From Dyella sp. C9 (GTDB lineage Bacteria > Pseudomonadota > Gammaproteobacteria > Xanthomonadales > Rhodanobacteraceae): DNA of 64,000 bases. The notes below the pieces were generated by a model. That model was not told the origin of the DNA. It saw only the letters and a program-made list of their open reading frames with translations, and made no database searches. Within the stretch, counting starts at the first letter, position 1; every line of letters begins with the position of its first letter. The position numbers and the translations under genes were made by a program. Location of the stretch: assembly GCF_003332825.1 (NCBI RefSeq), contig NZ_QIRF01000002.1, forward strand, positions 62,001 to 126,000, in the 5' to 3' direction. This document shows positions 19,277 through 30,269 of this stretch, piece by piece.

Positions 19277-19312
19277 CCCTCTCCCCTCCGGGGAGAGGGT
19301 TGGGGTGAGGGG
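19277..19312. repeat. CTCTCCCC hairpin repeat after valS
   Basis: A perfect 10-bp stem (19277-19286 with 19290-19299) followed by TTGGGGTGAGGGG. It is the same element as at 16298-16331 but in the opposite orientation, so the two flank valS. Related copies lie at 61821-61856 and 61919-61952. Confidence 0.8.
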
Positions 19313-19410
19313 TCAATCTTGCGGCAATGCTGTTTCCAAGCGGGCTCCGATCACGCTCTTCTGCGAGCACTCGCTCCTCATCCCCGCCGGTGAAGGAGCC
19401 GAAAGCAACG

Positions 19411-19881
19411 CTAGGACGGCAGCAGGTCCTTCGCCATCACGATGGCGTCCTCGCGCCCTTCGCGGGCCGGGTAGTACTTCGGCCGGCGGCCAATCTCCTC
19501 GAAACCCATCGAGCGATAGAGGCTCTGTGCCACCGGATTGGACGGGCGTACTTCCAGGAACACGCGGCCGGCGCCGTTCCAGCGCGCGATGTCGAGCAGG
19601 CGACGCATCAGCAGGCGCCCCAGGCCTAGGCCGCGATGGGCCGGCCCGATGCAGACGTTGAGCACGTGCGCCTCGCCGGCCGCCACCGAGAGCACGCCGT
19701 AACCGGCCATTTCACCCTCGACCCACATCACCCAGGAGGGATGGCCGGCCTTCAGGCAGTCGCTGAAGATGCCCGCCGTCCACGGAAATTCATAGGACGC
19801 CGCTTCCATCTGGGCGACCAGCGGCACGTCGTCCCGACGCATCGCGCGGATCTCGGCGTGAGGTCGGGCGACGGCCACCAT
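19411..19881 (-). CDS. rimI: Ribosomal protein S18 alanine N-acetyltransferase
   Basis: GNAT-fold enzyme that acetylates the N-terminal alanine of ribosomal protein S18. It has 156 residues; MEAASYEFPWTAGIFSDCLKAGH and the acetyl-CoA loop GPAHRGLGLGRLLMRRL are RimI-like, with FLEVRPSNPVAQSLYRSMGF following. The ATG at 19881 is preceded by AGGAG lying inside the end of the upstream gene, which indicates translational coupling. A longer frame to 19938 overlaps that gene. Confidence 0.93.
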   Translation of the reverse strand: MVAVARPHAEIRAMRRDDVPLVAQMEAASYEFPWTAGIFSDCLKAGHPSWVMWVEGEMAGYGVLSVAAGEAHVLNVCIGPAHRGLGLGRLLMRRLLDIARWNGAGRVFLEVRPSNPVAQSLYRSMGFEEIGRRPKYYPAREGREDAIVMAKDLLPS

Positions 19882-19886
19882 GCCGG

Positions 19887-20357
19887 CTACTCCTGCACTT
19901 GGGCCAGGGCGCGGCGCAGGCTGCGCAGCGCATTCCACAGGCGACGCTTGCTGGCACCCGACGCCAGCACGCTGGCCGGCTCGTCGGCCAGCACGATGTG
20001 TGCCTGGGCGAGCGCCGATGCGGGCAGCTCACGTCCCAGCGCATGCGCCTGCGCCTCTCCGAACACCAGATAGGCCCGCGCCAGCGGCGCAGAGGGCAGC
20101 TGTCCGCCGGCCACCTCGATGCGCGGCGCACGGGCCACGGCAGGCCCACTGGTGAGCAGCGCCCGCCCCAGCAGGTCCAGCTCGCGCGGCGAGCAGCCGG
20201 CGGGAATCAGCACCACGCAATCCCCGGCCGACATGCCGGCCGGCGCTGCCGCCACGAGTTCGTCCACCGCGACTGCAGCAGGCGCGGCGTCACGGCGTAC
20301 CCAGGGGACCACCCCCAGGGCGCGCAGCACGCGGTCACGATGCGCCAGGGCGGCCAT
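19887..20357 (-). CDS. holD: Probable DNA polymerase III psi subunit (HolD-like)
   Basis: A 156-residue protein with weak similarity to E. coli HolD: an N-terminal RDRVLRALGVVPWVRRDA resembles the HolD start (RDWQLQQLGITQWSLRRP), a hydrophobic CVVLIPAG strand follows, and the end has LWNALRSL where HolD has LWQQI. It sits directly before rimI with the rimI ribosome binding site inside it; E. coli holD-rimI has the same order, and to my knowledge so does Pseudomonas. Psi links the clamp-loader complex to chi and SSB. The sequence match alone is thin, and the assignment relies on synteny. It starts 2 nt after the pssA stop. Confidence 0.65.
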   Translation of the reverse strand: MAALAHRDRVLRALGVVPWVRRDAAPAAVAVDELVAAAPAGMSAGDCVVLIPAGCSPRELDLLGRALLTSGPAVARAPRIEVAGGQLPSAPLARAYLVFGEAQAHALGRELPASALAQAHIVLADEPASVLASGASKRRLWNALRSLRRALAQVQE

Positions 20358-20359
20358 GG

Positions 20360-21133
20360 TCAGGCCACGCTCCGGCGGCGGCGGCGGGTGGCGCGCCCCC
20401 ACAGGGTCATCACCGGGCCCGACAGCAGGTAAAGGGTGAACACCACGAACAGTACGCGCGGCGGGTCGATGAAGAACGGCACCAGCACCAGCACGGCGAC
20501 GATGATCCACAGGAACGGCACGCGCCCCTCGCTCATCGGCAGCGACTTGAAGCTGTAGTAGCGGAAGCGGCTGACCATCAGCAGGCCCACCACCACGGCC
20601 ATCACCGGCGTGATGAAGCAGACCTCTTCGCCGATGATGCCGAACTTGTCCATGCTCCATACGAAGGACATGCACACCGCGGCCGCGGCCGGGCTGGCCA
20701 GCCCCTGGAAGTAGCGCTTGTCGATCACCCCGACCTGGGTGTTGAAGCGCGCCAGGCGCAGGGCGGCGCATGCGGCGTAGATGAAGGCGGCGGCCCAACC
20801 GATCTTGCCCCAGGTGGGACCATAGTCCTTAAGGGTGGACAGCGACCAGGTGTACATCACCAGCGAGGGCGCCAGGCCGAAACTGACCAGGTCGGACAGC
20901 GAGTCGTACTGCACACCAAATTCGCTCTGGGTACCGGTGAGCCGGGCCACGCGACCGTCCATGCCGTCCAGCAGGGCAGCCACGAAAACCGCGATCGCCG
21001 CCGAGCTGTAGTCGCCGCCGATGCTCACCACGATGGCGTAGAACCCGGCGAACATCGCGCCGGTCGTGACCAGGTTGGGCAGCAGGTAAATGCCCCGATG
21101 GCGCGGCGGGCGGACGGGAGTACTGTCGGTCAT
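20360..21133 (-). CDS. pssA: CDP-diacylglycerol--serine O-phosphatidyltransferase
   Basis: Inner-membrane enzyme making phosphatidylserine, precursor of phosphatidylethanolamine. It has 257 residues and about eight hydrophobic helices. The CDP-alcohol phosphotransferase motif is DGMDGRVARLTGTQSEFGVQ followed by YDSLSD. It is the type II (multi-spanning) form rather than the E. coli peripheral form. The tail is basic (RRRRR). It is first in a tight minus-strand set with holD and rimI. Confidence 0.95.
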   Translation of the reverse strand: MTDSTPVRPPRHRGIYLLPNLVTTGAMFAGFYAIVVSIGGDYSSAAIAVFVAALLDGMDGRVARLTGTQSEFGVQYDSLSDLVSFGLAPSLVMYTWSLSTLKDYGPTWGKIGWAAAFIYAACAALRLARFNTQVGVIDKRYFQGLASPAAAAVCMSFVWSMDKFGIIGEEVCFITPVMAVVVGLLMVSRFRYYSFKSLPMSEGRVPFLWIIVAVLVLVPFFIDPPRVLFVVFTLYLLSGPVMTLWGRATRRRRRSVA

Positions 21134-21242
21134 GAATCAATCCGTGACGGAATACGCGCAGTGTAAACCATCCCCTGCTTGAGTCCGGCCGGGCGGGGTG
21201 TTAACAAATGCGCACCCTGTCTCACGCCCCGGAGAATGCCCG

Positions 21243-21674
21243 ATGCGCCGCTTGCTGATTGCCACCGCGCTGCTGCTTGCCGCGCCCCTGGTCGCCGCCC
21301 AGACCTACAAGTGGACCGATGCCAATGGCACGGTGCACTACTCCGATTCGCCGCCGCCGCAGGGCACCAAGTACAACAAGGTGACCACTACCGGCACGGT
21401 GGAACCGCTGGCCGCGCCCGCCCCCAGCAGCTCGGGCGACAGCAGCGACAGCAGCGCCGCCAAGCCCAGCCAGCCGGCCCAGCCCATGGCCGATACACCC
21501 GAGAACCGGGCCAAGTACTGCGCCAGCCTGAAGAGCAATATCGACACGCTCAAGGGCTCCGGCCCGGTGGTGATGGAGCAGGACGGCCAGCAGAAGGTGT
21601 TGACCGCCGACCAGCGCCAGCAGCAGCAGGCTGCCGCCGAAGGCCAGGTCAAGCAGTTCTGCCCGGGCGGCTAA
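21243..21674 (+). CDS. Secreted DUF4124 domain protein
   Basis: A 143-residue protein with a signal peptide ([20 protein letters not shown]), then [24 protein letters not shown], the DUF4124 motif, followed by a Ser/Ala/Pro-rich linker and a C-terminal region with two cysteines (KYCAS, QFCPGG). It is probably periplasmic; function unknown. GGAG 8 nt before the ATG at 21243 decides the start over an upstream ATG at 21198. Confidence 0.85.
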   Translation: MRRLLIATALLLAAPLVAAQTYKWTDANGTVHYSDSPPPQGTKYNKVTTTGTVEPLAAPAPSSSGDSSDSSAAKPSQPAQPMADTPENRAKYCASLKSNIDTLKGSGPVVMEQDGQQKVLTADQRQQQQAAAEGQVKQFCPGG

Positions 21675-21743
21675 GTCCCCGGGCATGCAACGGCCTGCCG
21701 CACATCCGGCGGGCCGTGCTGCGGACCCGGCGCTGCGGATCGC

Positions 21744-21749
21744 TATAAT
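21744..21749 (+). promoter_or_regulatory. -10 box of proS
   Basis: A perfect TATAAT 32 nt before the proS start codon. The expected -35 region (around 21721) has only a poor match. Confidence 0.45.
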
Positions 21750-21780
21750 CGACGTCTTTCACCCGCCGGATCCGTCACCC

Positions 21781-23481
21781 ATGCGCCTCAGCCAATTCCA
21801 CCTGGCCACCGTCAAGGAAGTTCCCGCCGACGCCGAAATCGCCAGCCATCAGCTGATGCTGCGCGCCGGCATGATCCGCAAGCTTGCTGCCGGCCTGTAC
21901 ACCTGGTCGCCGCTGGGCCTGCGCGTGCTGCGCAAGGTGGAAAACGTCGTGCGCGAGGAAATGGACCGCGCCGGCGCCATCGAACTGCTGATGCCGACCA
22001 TCCAGCCCAAGGAACTGTGGGAGGAAAGCGGCCGCTGGGCGAAGTTCGGCCCGCAGCTGCTGAAGATCAAGGATCGCAAGGAGCAGGAGTTCTGCTACGC
22101 GCCCACCGCCGAGGAAGTGATCACCGACTACGCGCGCAACGAGCTCAAGAGCTACAAGCAGCTGCCGGTGAACTTCTACCAGATCCAGACCAAGTTCCGC
22201 GACGAGATCCGCCCGCGCTTCGGCGTGATGCGCGCGCGCGAGTTCCTGATGAAGGATGCCTATTCCTTTCATCTCAGCCAGGAATCGCTGCAGCAGACCT
22301 ATGACGCCATGTACGGCGCGTACTCCAGCATCTTCACCCGCCTGGGCCTGAAGTTCCGCGCGGTGCAGGCCGACACCGGCGCCATCGGCGGCAACGCCAG
22401 CCACGAATTCCAGGTGCTGGCCGATTCGGGCGAGGACGCGCTGATCTTCTCCGACGGCTCGGACTATGCGGCCAACATCGAGAAGGCCGAAGCACTGGCA
22501 CCGACCACCGCACGCCCTGCCCCGTCGGCCGAGCTCAAGCGCGTGGACACGCCCACGCAGAAGACCATCGAGGACGTTGCGGCCTTCCTCAAGGTCAGCC
22601 CCGAGCAGTGCATCAAGACCATCATCGTGCGCGGCACCGAGGGCCTGGTGGCGCTGTGCGTGCGCGGTGACCACGAGGTCAACGAAGTGAAGGCCGGCAA
22701 GCTGGCCGAGCTGCCGGGCGGCGAGTCCGTGCTGGCCAGCGAGGAAGAGATCCTCGCCGTCACCGGTACGCGCCCCGGCTTCATCGGCCCGGTGGGCCTG
22801 CCGGCGGAGATCCCGGTGATCGTCGACCGCAGCGCGGCCGTGCTGGCCGACTTCGTCTGCGGCGGCAACCAGGACGGCACCCATTACACCGGCGCCAACT
22901 GGGAGCGCGATGCCCGCGTCGCCCGCGTGGAGGACATCCGCAAGGTAGTCGCCGGCGATCCCTCGCCGGACGGCAAGGGCACCCTGCAGATCGCGCGCGG
23001 CATCGAGGTAGGCCACGTGTTCCAGCTCGGCCCCAAGTATGCCGAGGCGCTCAAGGCCACCGTGCTGGACGAGAACGGCAAGGCCCAGGTGATGCTGATG
23101 GGCTGCTACGGCGTCGGCGTCAGCCGCATCGTGGCCGCCGCCATCGAGCAGCGCCACGATGACGCCGGCATCATCTGGCCGGAGCCGATGGCGCCTTGGC
23201 GCGTGGTGGTCTGCGTGATCAACCCGAAGAACTCGCCGGAAATCGCCCAGGCCGCCGACAAGCTCTACCGCGAACTGCAGCAGCGCGGCATCGACGTCGC
23301 GCTGGATGACCGCGGCCTGCGCCCGGGCGCCATGTTTGCCGACATGGAGCTGATCGGCATCCCGCACCGCGTGGTGGTCAGCGAACGTGGGCTCGCCGCC
23401 GGCACGCTGGAATACCGTGCCCGGCACGAGGCGGAGGCCCGCGCCATCAGCCAGGACGAGCTATTCGCCCTGCTGGGCTGA
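21781..23481 (+). CDS. proS: Prolyl-tRNA synthetase (bacterial type)
   Basis: Class II synthetase charging tRNA-Pro. It has 566 residues. The N-terminal [20 protein letters not shown] and motif 2 region [26 protein letters not shown] are typical. An inserted YbaK-like editing domain (about residues 230-390, with [23 protein letters not shown] and [11 protein letters not shown]) removes mischarged Ala-tRNA. The C-terminal anticodon-binding domain ends DELFALLG. A terminator follows. Confidence 0.98.
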   Translation: MRLSQFHLATVKEVPADAEIASHQLMLRAGMIRKLAAGLYTWSPLGLRVLRKVENVVREEMDRAGAIELLMPTIQPKELWEESGRWAKFGPQLLKIKDRKEQEFCYAPTAEEVITDYARNELKSYKQLPVNFYQIQTKFRDEIRPRFGVMRAREFLMKDAYSFHLSQESLQQTYDAMYGAYSSIFTRLGLKFRAVQADTGAIGGNASHEFQVLADSGEDALIFSDGSDYAANIEKAEALAPTTARPAPSAELKRVDTPTQKTIEDVAAFLKVSPEQCIKTIIVRGTEGLVALCVRGDHEVNEVKAGKLAELPGGESVLASEEEILAVTGTRPGFIGPVGLPAEIPVIVDRSAAVLADFVCGGNQDGTHYTGANWERDARVARVEDIRKVVAGDPSPDGKGTLQIARGIEVGHVFQLGPKYAEALKATVLDENGKAQVMLMGCYGVGVSRIVAAAIEQRHDDAGIIWPEPMAPWRVVVCVINPKNSPEIAQAADKLYRELQQRGIDVALDDRGLRPGAMFADMELIGIPHRVVVSERGLAAGTLEYRARHEAEARAISQDELFALLG

Positions 23482-23505
23482 TCGCTCCCCTCGCCAACAA
23501 CCCCG

Positions 23506-23535
23506 AAACGGCCGCGCAAGCGGCCGTTTTCTTTT
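23506..23535 (+). terminator. Rho-independent terminator of proS
   Basis: A 10-bp stem (AAACGGCCGC with its complement) and a GCAA tetraloop, followed by TCTTTT, 25 nt after the stop. Confidence 0.9.
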
Positions 23536-23747
23536 GCAATGGCCAGGCCGGGAACTTTTCAAATGAAACGATTTCCGAAAATGGCCGGGGATAATCGTTC
23601 TGCCATTAATGCCATTTAGGATGGATGGAAATCGACATTACGCTTTGCATTACGCGTTTATATCGGTAAGAATCGAATGATCCCTCTGGACGCATGGCCC
23701 ATCTGCCATATCCGTCCATTAGCCAATGCTCACCCCCGGAGTTGCTC

Positions 23748-24074
23748 ATGGCAGTCGATATCAAGAACCTCAATCACAACCAGCTCAACGACCTGATCAA
23801 CAAGGCTCAGCAGCGCCAGGGCGAACTGCGCAAGGAAAAAGTCGGCAAGCTGCGTGAAAAGATCCACGCGCTGATCAAGGCCGAGGGATATACGTTCGAG
23901 GATATTTTCGGGCATGGCCGGGCCGGCAAGACCCGCCGCAGCGGTGGCACCGTGGCCCCGAAATACCGCAATCCGGCCGACCCGGAACAGACCTGGTCCG
24001 GTCGCGGCAAGCGCCCGCGCTGGTTCAACGATGCGCTCAAGGCAGGCAAGAAGGAAAAAGACCTGGCGATCTGA
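23748..24074 (+). CDS. H-NS family nucleoid-associated protein
   Basis: A 108-residue DNA-binding nucleoid protein. The N-terminal coiled coil (LNDLINKAQQRQGELRKEKVGKLREKI) gives dimerisation, and the C-terminal KYRNPADPEQTWSGRGKRP then RWF is the H-NS DNA-binding domain with its TWSGRGxxP loop. Such proteins silence AT-rich genes. The ATG at 23748 is chosen for GGAG 7 nt upstream. The 200-bp leader (23540-23740) is clearly more AT-rich than its surroundings and probably holds the promoter and possibly autoregulatory sites. A terminator follows. Confidence 0.93.
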   Translation: MAVDIKNLNHNQLNDLINKAQQRQGELRKEKVGKLREKIHALIKAEGYTFEDIFGHGRAGKTRRSGGTVAPKYRNPADPEQTWSGRGKRPRWFNDALKAGKKEKDLAI

Positions 24075-24096
24075 TCGCCCGGCCATTATCACCCTG

Positions 24097-24130
24097 AAAA
24101 ACGCCGGCCCCTGGCCGGCGTTTTTTGTTT
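24097..24130 (+). terminator. Rho-independent terminator of the H-NS gene
   Basis: The stem ACGCCGGCC with its complement is followed by TTTTTTGTTTT; A-rich sequence on the left side may let it also serve the convergent exporter gene. Confidence 0.92.
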
Positions 24131-24144
24131 TCAATTGCGGGTAT

Positions 24145-25434
24145 TTACAGCGAGCGACGCGGCGCCACCAGCAGGTCGCCAAACAACAGGCCGGCCACCA
24201 GCGCGATCAACAGGGTGATCAGCAGCAGCATGGTATCCATGCCCAGGGTAGTGTCCCGTTCCAGCAGATAGGACACGCTGCGGAAGCCTACGCTGCCGGG
24301 CACCAACAGGATGATGCCCGGTTCGCGGATGATCGCTCCCGGTCGATGCACGAAGCGCGCGTACACATTGGCCAGGCTGCCCAGCACCAGGCCACCCAGG
24401 AACACACCGAACGGCGCCGCCGGCAACTTGCCGGCGAGCGCGCCGCCCCAGCGCGTGGCCAGGTAGCCCAGCACCACCGCCGCCATCACCACCAGCCAGT
24501 CGCGGCGTGCCGCGCGGAATGACACGGCGAAGGCAAAGGCACCCACCAGCAGCGCCGGATAATCGGTCCATTGCGGCAGCGGCGGCAGCGCGTAGTCGCG
24601 CCCCTCGATGCCCAGCGCGTTGCACAGCTGGGTGGCCGCCACCGCGCCGAAGGTCAACTTGATCAGGGTGGCGATCGCCCCGCCCATGCGCGCCACCCCG
24701 GCCACCAGATGCTGGCTGGAGATCTCGCGCACCGCCGTGGTCAACGCCATGCCAGGCATCAGCACGATCAGCCCGGCCAGGATCACCGACTTGATCGCCA
24801 GCGGCACCACGAACTGGCTGACCACGATGGCGATGATGGTGGCCACCAGCGCGCTGATCGCCTCACTGGCCACCGCCAGGCGCGGCCGCGTGGCCGACAG
24901 CACGGTGATGGTGCCGATGATCAGGCCGATCAGCGCCGCCGTGATCAGGTCGGCCCAGGAACTGTGCAACAGCAGCGCCACCACGCTGGCCGCGGCCAGC
25001 CCGTAGCTGCCGATCACCCCGGCCTGCGCCCGGCGCGTATCCGGTCGTCCCAGTTCGCGCAGCAGGCGAAAGCCTTCGCGCAACTCGATGTCGCCGGCAA
25101 TCACCTTGTCCGCGATGGCATCGGCCTCGCTCAACCTCGCCAGATTCACGTCGCCCGGCGCCAGGCGCATCACCTGGGTGACTTGCGCCACCTCGTCCTC
25201 GCCCTGGGTGAGGTCGGTAAACGAAATGATGATGGCCGTGGGGCTGGACCACACGTCCGCCTGCAGGCCCAGGCGTTGCGCAGAACCCGCGATCGCTCCC
25301 TCCAGGCGCGGCGCCGCCGTGCCGTACTGGTGCAGGCGACGGGCAAGCTCAAGCAGGAAGGCGATGCGCGTGTTGAGCGGTGCCGCCGCCAGTGGCGTGA
25401 GGACCACGGGGTGATTCATCGCATACGCGCTCAC
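24145..25434 (-). CDS. ThrE-like threonine/serine exporter family protein
   Basis: A 429-residue membrane protein that fuses the two halves seen in ThrE-type exporters: an N-terminal DUF1212 domain (RLEGAIAGSAQRLGLQADVWSSPTAIIISF, then five or so helices) and a C-terminal DUF3815-like domain (GAFAFAVSFRAARRDW...GIILLVPGSVGFRSV). It probably exports threonine, serine or related small amino acids. The start is uncertain: GTG 25434 or ATG 25419, neither with a good ribosome binding site. Confidence 0.85.
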   Translation of the reverse strand: MSAYAMNHPVVLTPLAAAPLNTRIAFLLELARRLHQYGTAAPRLEGAIAGSAQRLGLQADVWSSPTAIIISFTDLTQGEDEVAQVTQVMRLAPGDVNLARLSEADAIADKVIAGDIELREGFRLLRELGRPDTRRAQAGVIGSYGLAAASVVALLLHSSWADLITAALIGLIIGTITVLSATRPRLAVASEAISALVATIIAIVVSQFVVPLAIKSVILAGLIVLMPGMALTTAVREISSQHLVAGVARMGGAIATLIKLTFGAVAATQLCNALGIEGRDYALPPLPQWTDYPALLVGAFAFAVSFRAARRDWLVVMAAVVLGYLATRWGGALAGKLPAAPFGVFLGGLVLGSLANVYARFVHRPGAIIREPGIILLVPGSVGFRSVSYLLERDTTLGMDTMLLLITLLIALVAGLLFGDLLVAPRRSL

Positions 25435-25560
25435 GGGGAAATCGGGTTCATGGCGGGAAAAACGAAGTGGCCGTCTGTATGGCCACTAGTAGAACTGATT
25501 TGGATGGCTGATGGCAGGGGTAGCGAGGAAGGCTCCGGTATTTGCTGAACCCTCGTGCCC

Positions 25561-25576
25561 GGTGCGCTCCTACAGG
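25561..25576. repeat. Single REP-like arm
   Basis: GGTGCGCTCCTACAGG matches one arm of the palindrome pairs at 8573-8640 and 14381-14442. It lies between the ThrE-like and nfeD genes. Confidence 0.6.
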
Positions 25577-25598
25577 GGCGGCGCTACACGCCGGGCCG

Positions 25599-26051
25599 TC
25601 AGCCCGGCACCACCGCCTTCACCAGCAGGGTCGTGCCATCCACGCCAACCACCTCCACCATGCTCCCCACCGGCAGGTCGGGCCCGCGCACCAGCCACAG
25701 GCTGTCGCCGACCTTGGCCTTGCCGCGGCCGTTGATGATGGGCTCGGCCAGTACATAGCGTTGCCCGATCTTCTGTTCGCCGCGACGATTGAGCGTGGCG
25801 TCGCCCGGTTCGTTGCGCATCAGGCGCGGGCGCAGGCCGTACCAGTAGGCGGCGCAGGACAGAAAGGCCAGTGCAGCGAACACCAGCGCCTGCGCGAGCA
25901 GCGAAAGACCTGGGGCGACCAGCACCACCAGCCCGGTGAGGCCGGCGGCGATGCCGATCCAGAGCATAAAGTAGCCGGGCAGGATCACCTCGATGGCGAT
26001 CAGTACCAGGGCGAGGATCCACCACCAGTAGTGCAGCGCAAAGGCTTCCAT
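25599..26051 (-). CDS. NfeD family membrane protein
   Basis: A 150-residue short NfeD-type protein: two to three N-terminal hydrophobic helices (WWWILALVLIAIEVILPGYFMLWIG and following), then a C-terminal OB-fold (RYVLAEPIINGRGKAKVGDSLW ... VEVVGVDGTTLLVKAV). NfeD proteins pair with SPFH proteins and help organise membrane domains. It starts at ATG 26051 just after GGAGG and lies 11 nt downstream of the SPFH gene, its usual partner. Confidence 0.93.
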   Translation of the reverse strand: MEAFALHYWWWILALVLIAIEVILPGYFMLWIGIAAGLTGLVVLVAPGLSLLAQALVFAALAFLSCAAYWYGLRPRLMRNEPGDATLNRRGEQKIGQRYVLAEPIINGRGKAKVGDSLWLVRGPDLPVGSMVEVVGVDGTTLLVKAVVPG

Positions 26052-26062
26052 GGCGCCTCCGC

Positions 26063-27022
26063 TCAACCGACCGGCGGCGGTACGCGGCGACCGGTGTTGC
26101 CGGACGGCCCCTGTTGCTGGGCGAACGATTCCTTGGCGAGCTCGGCGATACCCGACAGCGAGCCCAGGATGCCGGTGGCCTCCATTGGCAGCAGCACCAT
26201 CTTCTGGTTGGGCGAGTGGGCCATTTCCTTCAGCGCCTCGACGTACTTGTTGGCCACGAAATAGTTCAGCGCGTTGACGTTGCCGTTGGCGATCGCCTCG
26301 GACACCATCTTGGTCGCCTGCGCCTCGGCCTCGGCGAGGCGGATGCGTGCCTCGGCCTCGCGGAAGGCGGCCTCCTTCTTGCCCTCGGCCTGCAGGATCG
26401 CCGACTGCTTTTCACCGTCCGCCTTGAGCACGGCGGCCTGGCGCTGGCCTTCGGCCTCCAGGATGTTGGCGCGCTTTTCGCGCTCGGCCTTCATCTGGCG
26501 CGCCATCGAATCGACCAGGTCGCGCGGCGGCGCGATGTCCTTGATCTCGATGCGGTTGACCTTGACGCCCCACGGATGGGTGGCCTCGTCCACCACGGTC
26601 AGCAGCTTGGCGTTGATGGCGTCGCGCTGGCTCAGCGATTCGTCCAGGTCCATCGAGCCGAGCACGGTGCGGATATTGGTCATCACCAGCGCCAGCGCCG
26701 CCTGCTCGAGATTGGCCACCTCGTAGGCGGCCTTGGCGGCGTCCAGTACCTGATAGAACACCACGCCATCCACCCGCACCACGGCGTTGTCCTTGGTGAT
26801 GACGTCCTGCGAGGGCACGTCCAGCACCTGCTCCATCATGTTCATCCTGCGGCCGATGCCGTAGATGAAGGGCACCAGGAAATGCAGGCCCGGCGTGAGG
26901 GTGCGCGTGTAACGACCAAAGCGCTCCACCGTCCACTCGTAGCCCTGCGGCACGATGCGCACCAGCTTGGCGAGCACGATCACCACCACCGCGACCACGA
27001 CCAACGCAAACAGCTGCCCCAT
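26063..27022 (-). CDS. qmcA: SPFH/stomatin-type membrane protein (QmcA-like)
   Basis: A 319-residue protein anchored by one N-terminal helix ([18 protein letters not shown]), followed by the band-7 domain ([55 protein letters not shown]) and a long Ala/Glu-rich coiled coil. Stomatins oligomerise in the inner membrane and often modulate FtsH-type proteolysis. The ATG at 27022 follows AGGGGA. It lies 67 nt downstream of the histidine kinase gene, so read-through from that cluster is possible. Confidence 0.95.
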   Translation of the reverse strand: MGQLFALVVVAVVVIVLAKLVRIVPQGYEWTVERFGRYTRTLTPGLHFLVPFIYGIGRRMNMMEQVLDVPSQDVITKDNAVVRVDGVVFYQVLDAAKAAYEVANLEQAALALVMTNIRTVLGSMDLDESLSQRDAINAKLLTVVDEATHPWGVKVNRIEIKDIAPPRDLVDSMARQMKAEREKRANILEAEGQRQAAVLKADGEKQSAILQAEGKKEAAFREAEARIRLAEAEAQATKMVSEAIANGNVNALNYFVANKYVEALKEMAHSPNQKMVLLPMEATGILGSLSGIAELAKESFAQQQGPSGNTGRRVPPPVG

Positions 27023-27089
27023 TGCCGTCCCCTGCATCCATGAAAGTTGCCTGGAGTATAGGCGAGCGTCCCGGCCGGCGTGCGTCGGC

Positions 27090-28472
27090 CTATTTCGCCC
27101 CCAGCGGCAGCAACAGGCTCACGCGCAGGCCGCCTTCCTCGCGGTTGGCCAGCCCGATGCGGCCGCCATGGGCCTCGACGATCTCACGCGCCAGCGCAAG
27201 CCCCAGGCCGGTGCCGGAACGCTTGGTGGAATAGAACGGCAGCAGGGCCTGGGCCAGCACGGTCTCGCTCATGCCCGGGCCATGATCGGCCACCTCGATA
27301 CGCAGGTCACGGCCGATCACGGCCAACGACAGCGTCACCTCGTCATCGGCGCTGCCCGATTCGTGCGCGTTCTTCACCAGGTTGATCAACACCTGCTCGA
27401 TCTGCGCGGCGTCGAACCAGCCAGGTTGCTCGGGCAGCGAGCCACGCAGCTGGAACTGGCAGTGCAGCGACAGGCTGTCGAGGAACGGCTTCCACTCGAT
27501 CGACACCGGCTGCGGCGCGGGCAGCTTGGCGAAGCTCGCGTAGCCGGCAATGAAGCCGTGCAGGTGGCGCGCACGCTCGCCGATGGTGGCGAATACGCCT
27601 GGCAACCGGTTGGCATCGCCGCGGCGCGCAAGCTCCGCGCCGGAATGCGCGAGTGAGGAGATCGGCGCCAGCGAATTGTTCAACTCGTGGCTGATCACGC
27701 GTATCACCCGCTTCCACGTCGCCACTTCCTGGCGCGACAGCTCACGCGTCATGCGGCGGAACAGCTGCAGTCGATGCGGCCGTCCCTGCAGGCGGAAGCT
27801 GCGCTGCGACAGGTGGAAGGTTTCCTCGCCGCCATCCATCTCCACCGTGAGCAGCGCGTCCTCGCCGCCCTGCACGGCGCGGCGCAACGCCTCGGGGCTG
27901 TCGTTGATCAGCTCGGCGAATTCCAGGCCATGCAGCGAGCGGCCTTCGTTGAACAGGTGCCGCGCGGCGATGTTGGCGTAGGTGACGCGGCCCGAGGCAT
28001 CGGTAAGCACCAGCGCCACCGGGGTGTTCTGCACCACCGTATCGAGCAGCAGCTCGCGCTGTGCCAGGTTCTGCCGCTGTTCGCGCAGGGTCTGGCCCAG
28101 GGCGTTGTGCATGCGGATCAACTGGCCCAGCTCGTCGCTGCGGGTCGCCGCAATGGAGAAACTGAAGTCCCCGTCGCGATAGCTGGCCACCGCGCCTTCC
28201 TGCGCGCGCAGCAGCTTGGTGATCGGCGACATCACGCGATGTCCCAGCCACAGCGACAACGGCAACAGGAAGGCCACCGAGATCAGCAGGCCGCCGTAGA
28301 AACTGAAGTGCGCAGGGGCACCGAGGTCCAGGCTGAGATCGTGCCGCATCCATACCAGCAACTGCGGCAACGGCCATTGCGTGACGCCGGCATAGATCAG
28401 CGCGCCGGCCAGGCCGGCCAGGCCCAGCAACAGCACCATGCGCGCCTCGAGCGAAGTCAGGCCACGCAGCAT
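27090..28472 (-). CDS. PAS-containing sensor histidine kinase (NtrY-like)
   Basis: A 460-residue membrane sensor: helices at about 11-31 and 58-78 enclose a short periplasmic loop (about 27 residues). Then come a HAMP-like linker (79-130), a PAS domain (about 140-240, [22 protein letters not shown]), the dimerisation/phosphoacceptor domain with [11 protein letters not shown] (His262), and the ATPase domain ([34 protein letters not shown]). The short periplasmic loop suggests sensing in the membrane or through a partner protein. It is encoded just after the response regulator and a small secreted protein, and is the likely cognate kinase. Confidence 0.94.
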   Translation of the reverse strand: MLRGLTSLEARMVLLLGLAGLAGALIYAGVTQWPLPQLLVWMRHDLSLDLGAPAHFSFYGGLLISVAFLLPLSLWLGHRVMSPITKLLRAQEGAVASYRDGDFSFSIAATRSDELGQLIRMHNALGQTLREQRQNLAQRELLLDTVVQNTPVALVLTDASGRVTYANIAARHLFNEGRSLHGLEFAELINDSPEALRRAVQGGEDALLTVEMDGGEETFHLSQRSFRLQGRPHRLQLFRRMTRELSRQEVATWKRVIRVISHELNNSLAPISSLAHSGAELARRGDANRLPGVFATIGERARHLHGFIAGYASFAKLPAPQPVSIEWKPFLDSLSLHCQFQLRGSLPEQPGWFDAAQIEQVLINLVKNAHESGSADDEVTLSLAVIGRDLRIEVADHGPGMSETVLAQALLPFYSTKRSGTGLGLALAREIVEAHGGRIGLANREEGGLRVSLLLPLGAK

Positions 28473-28500
28473 GGCGGCATCTCCCCTGTGGACATCCGTT

Positions 28501-28812
28501 TCAATGGCACCCGCTGGCCGGCCCCATCGGCACGCAGTTCACATGAGGGCCGTGGCCGTTGTTGATGATCACGCGGATCGGCGTCTGGTCGGGCGGCGCG
28601 TTGTCGCTGGGCGCCTGCCCGCTGAAATTGAATCGCTTGGCATTGTCTGCCGCCGTGCTCAGTGCGTCGCGGTAACCCTCGTGACTGCTCGACGCCGGCG
28701 CCGGCAACGCCCAGATGCCGCCCGGTGGCGGCACGCCGGGTTGCACTACGCCCTGCGCCACGGCGCAGGTGCACAGCAGGCTGGCGGCGAGCAGCAGGTG
28801 GCGACAGCGCAT
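28501..28812 (-). CDS. Small secreted protein of unknown function
   Basis: A 103-residue protein with a signal peptide (MRCRHLLLAASLLCTCAVAQ), then a Pro/Gly-rich stretch (GVVQPGVPPPGGIW) and a C-terminal region with two cysteines (VNCVPMGPASGCH). No family is recognised. The start is well supported by GGAG 6 nt upstream. It sits between the response-regulator and histidine-kinase genes, 28 nt before the kinase, so it could be a periplasmic partner of the sensor; this is inference from position only. Confidence 0.7.
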   Translation of the reverse strand: MRCRHLLLAASLLCTCAVAQGVVQPGVPPPGGIWALPAPASSSHEGYRDALSTAADNAKRFNFSGQAPSDNAPPDQTPIRVIINNGHGPHVNCVPMGPASGCH

Positions 28813-28892
28813 CGGATACTCCAACGGCACCTGCCACATCATCCTCGCCCACGGCACCGCCGGCAATCGCCGCGCACCGGGACCAGCGCCGC

Positions 28893-30233
<1,341 letters not shown>

Positions 30234-30269
30234 TCGTCGCTTGCACATATGGACGTGGATGCATCTCCA

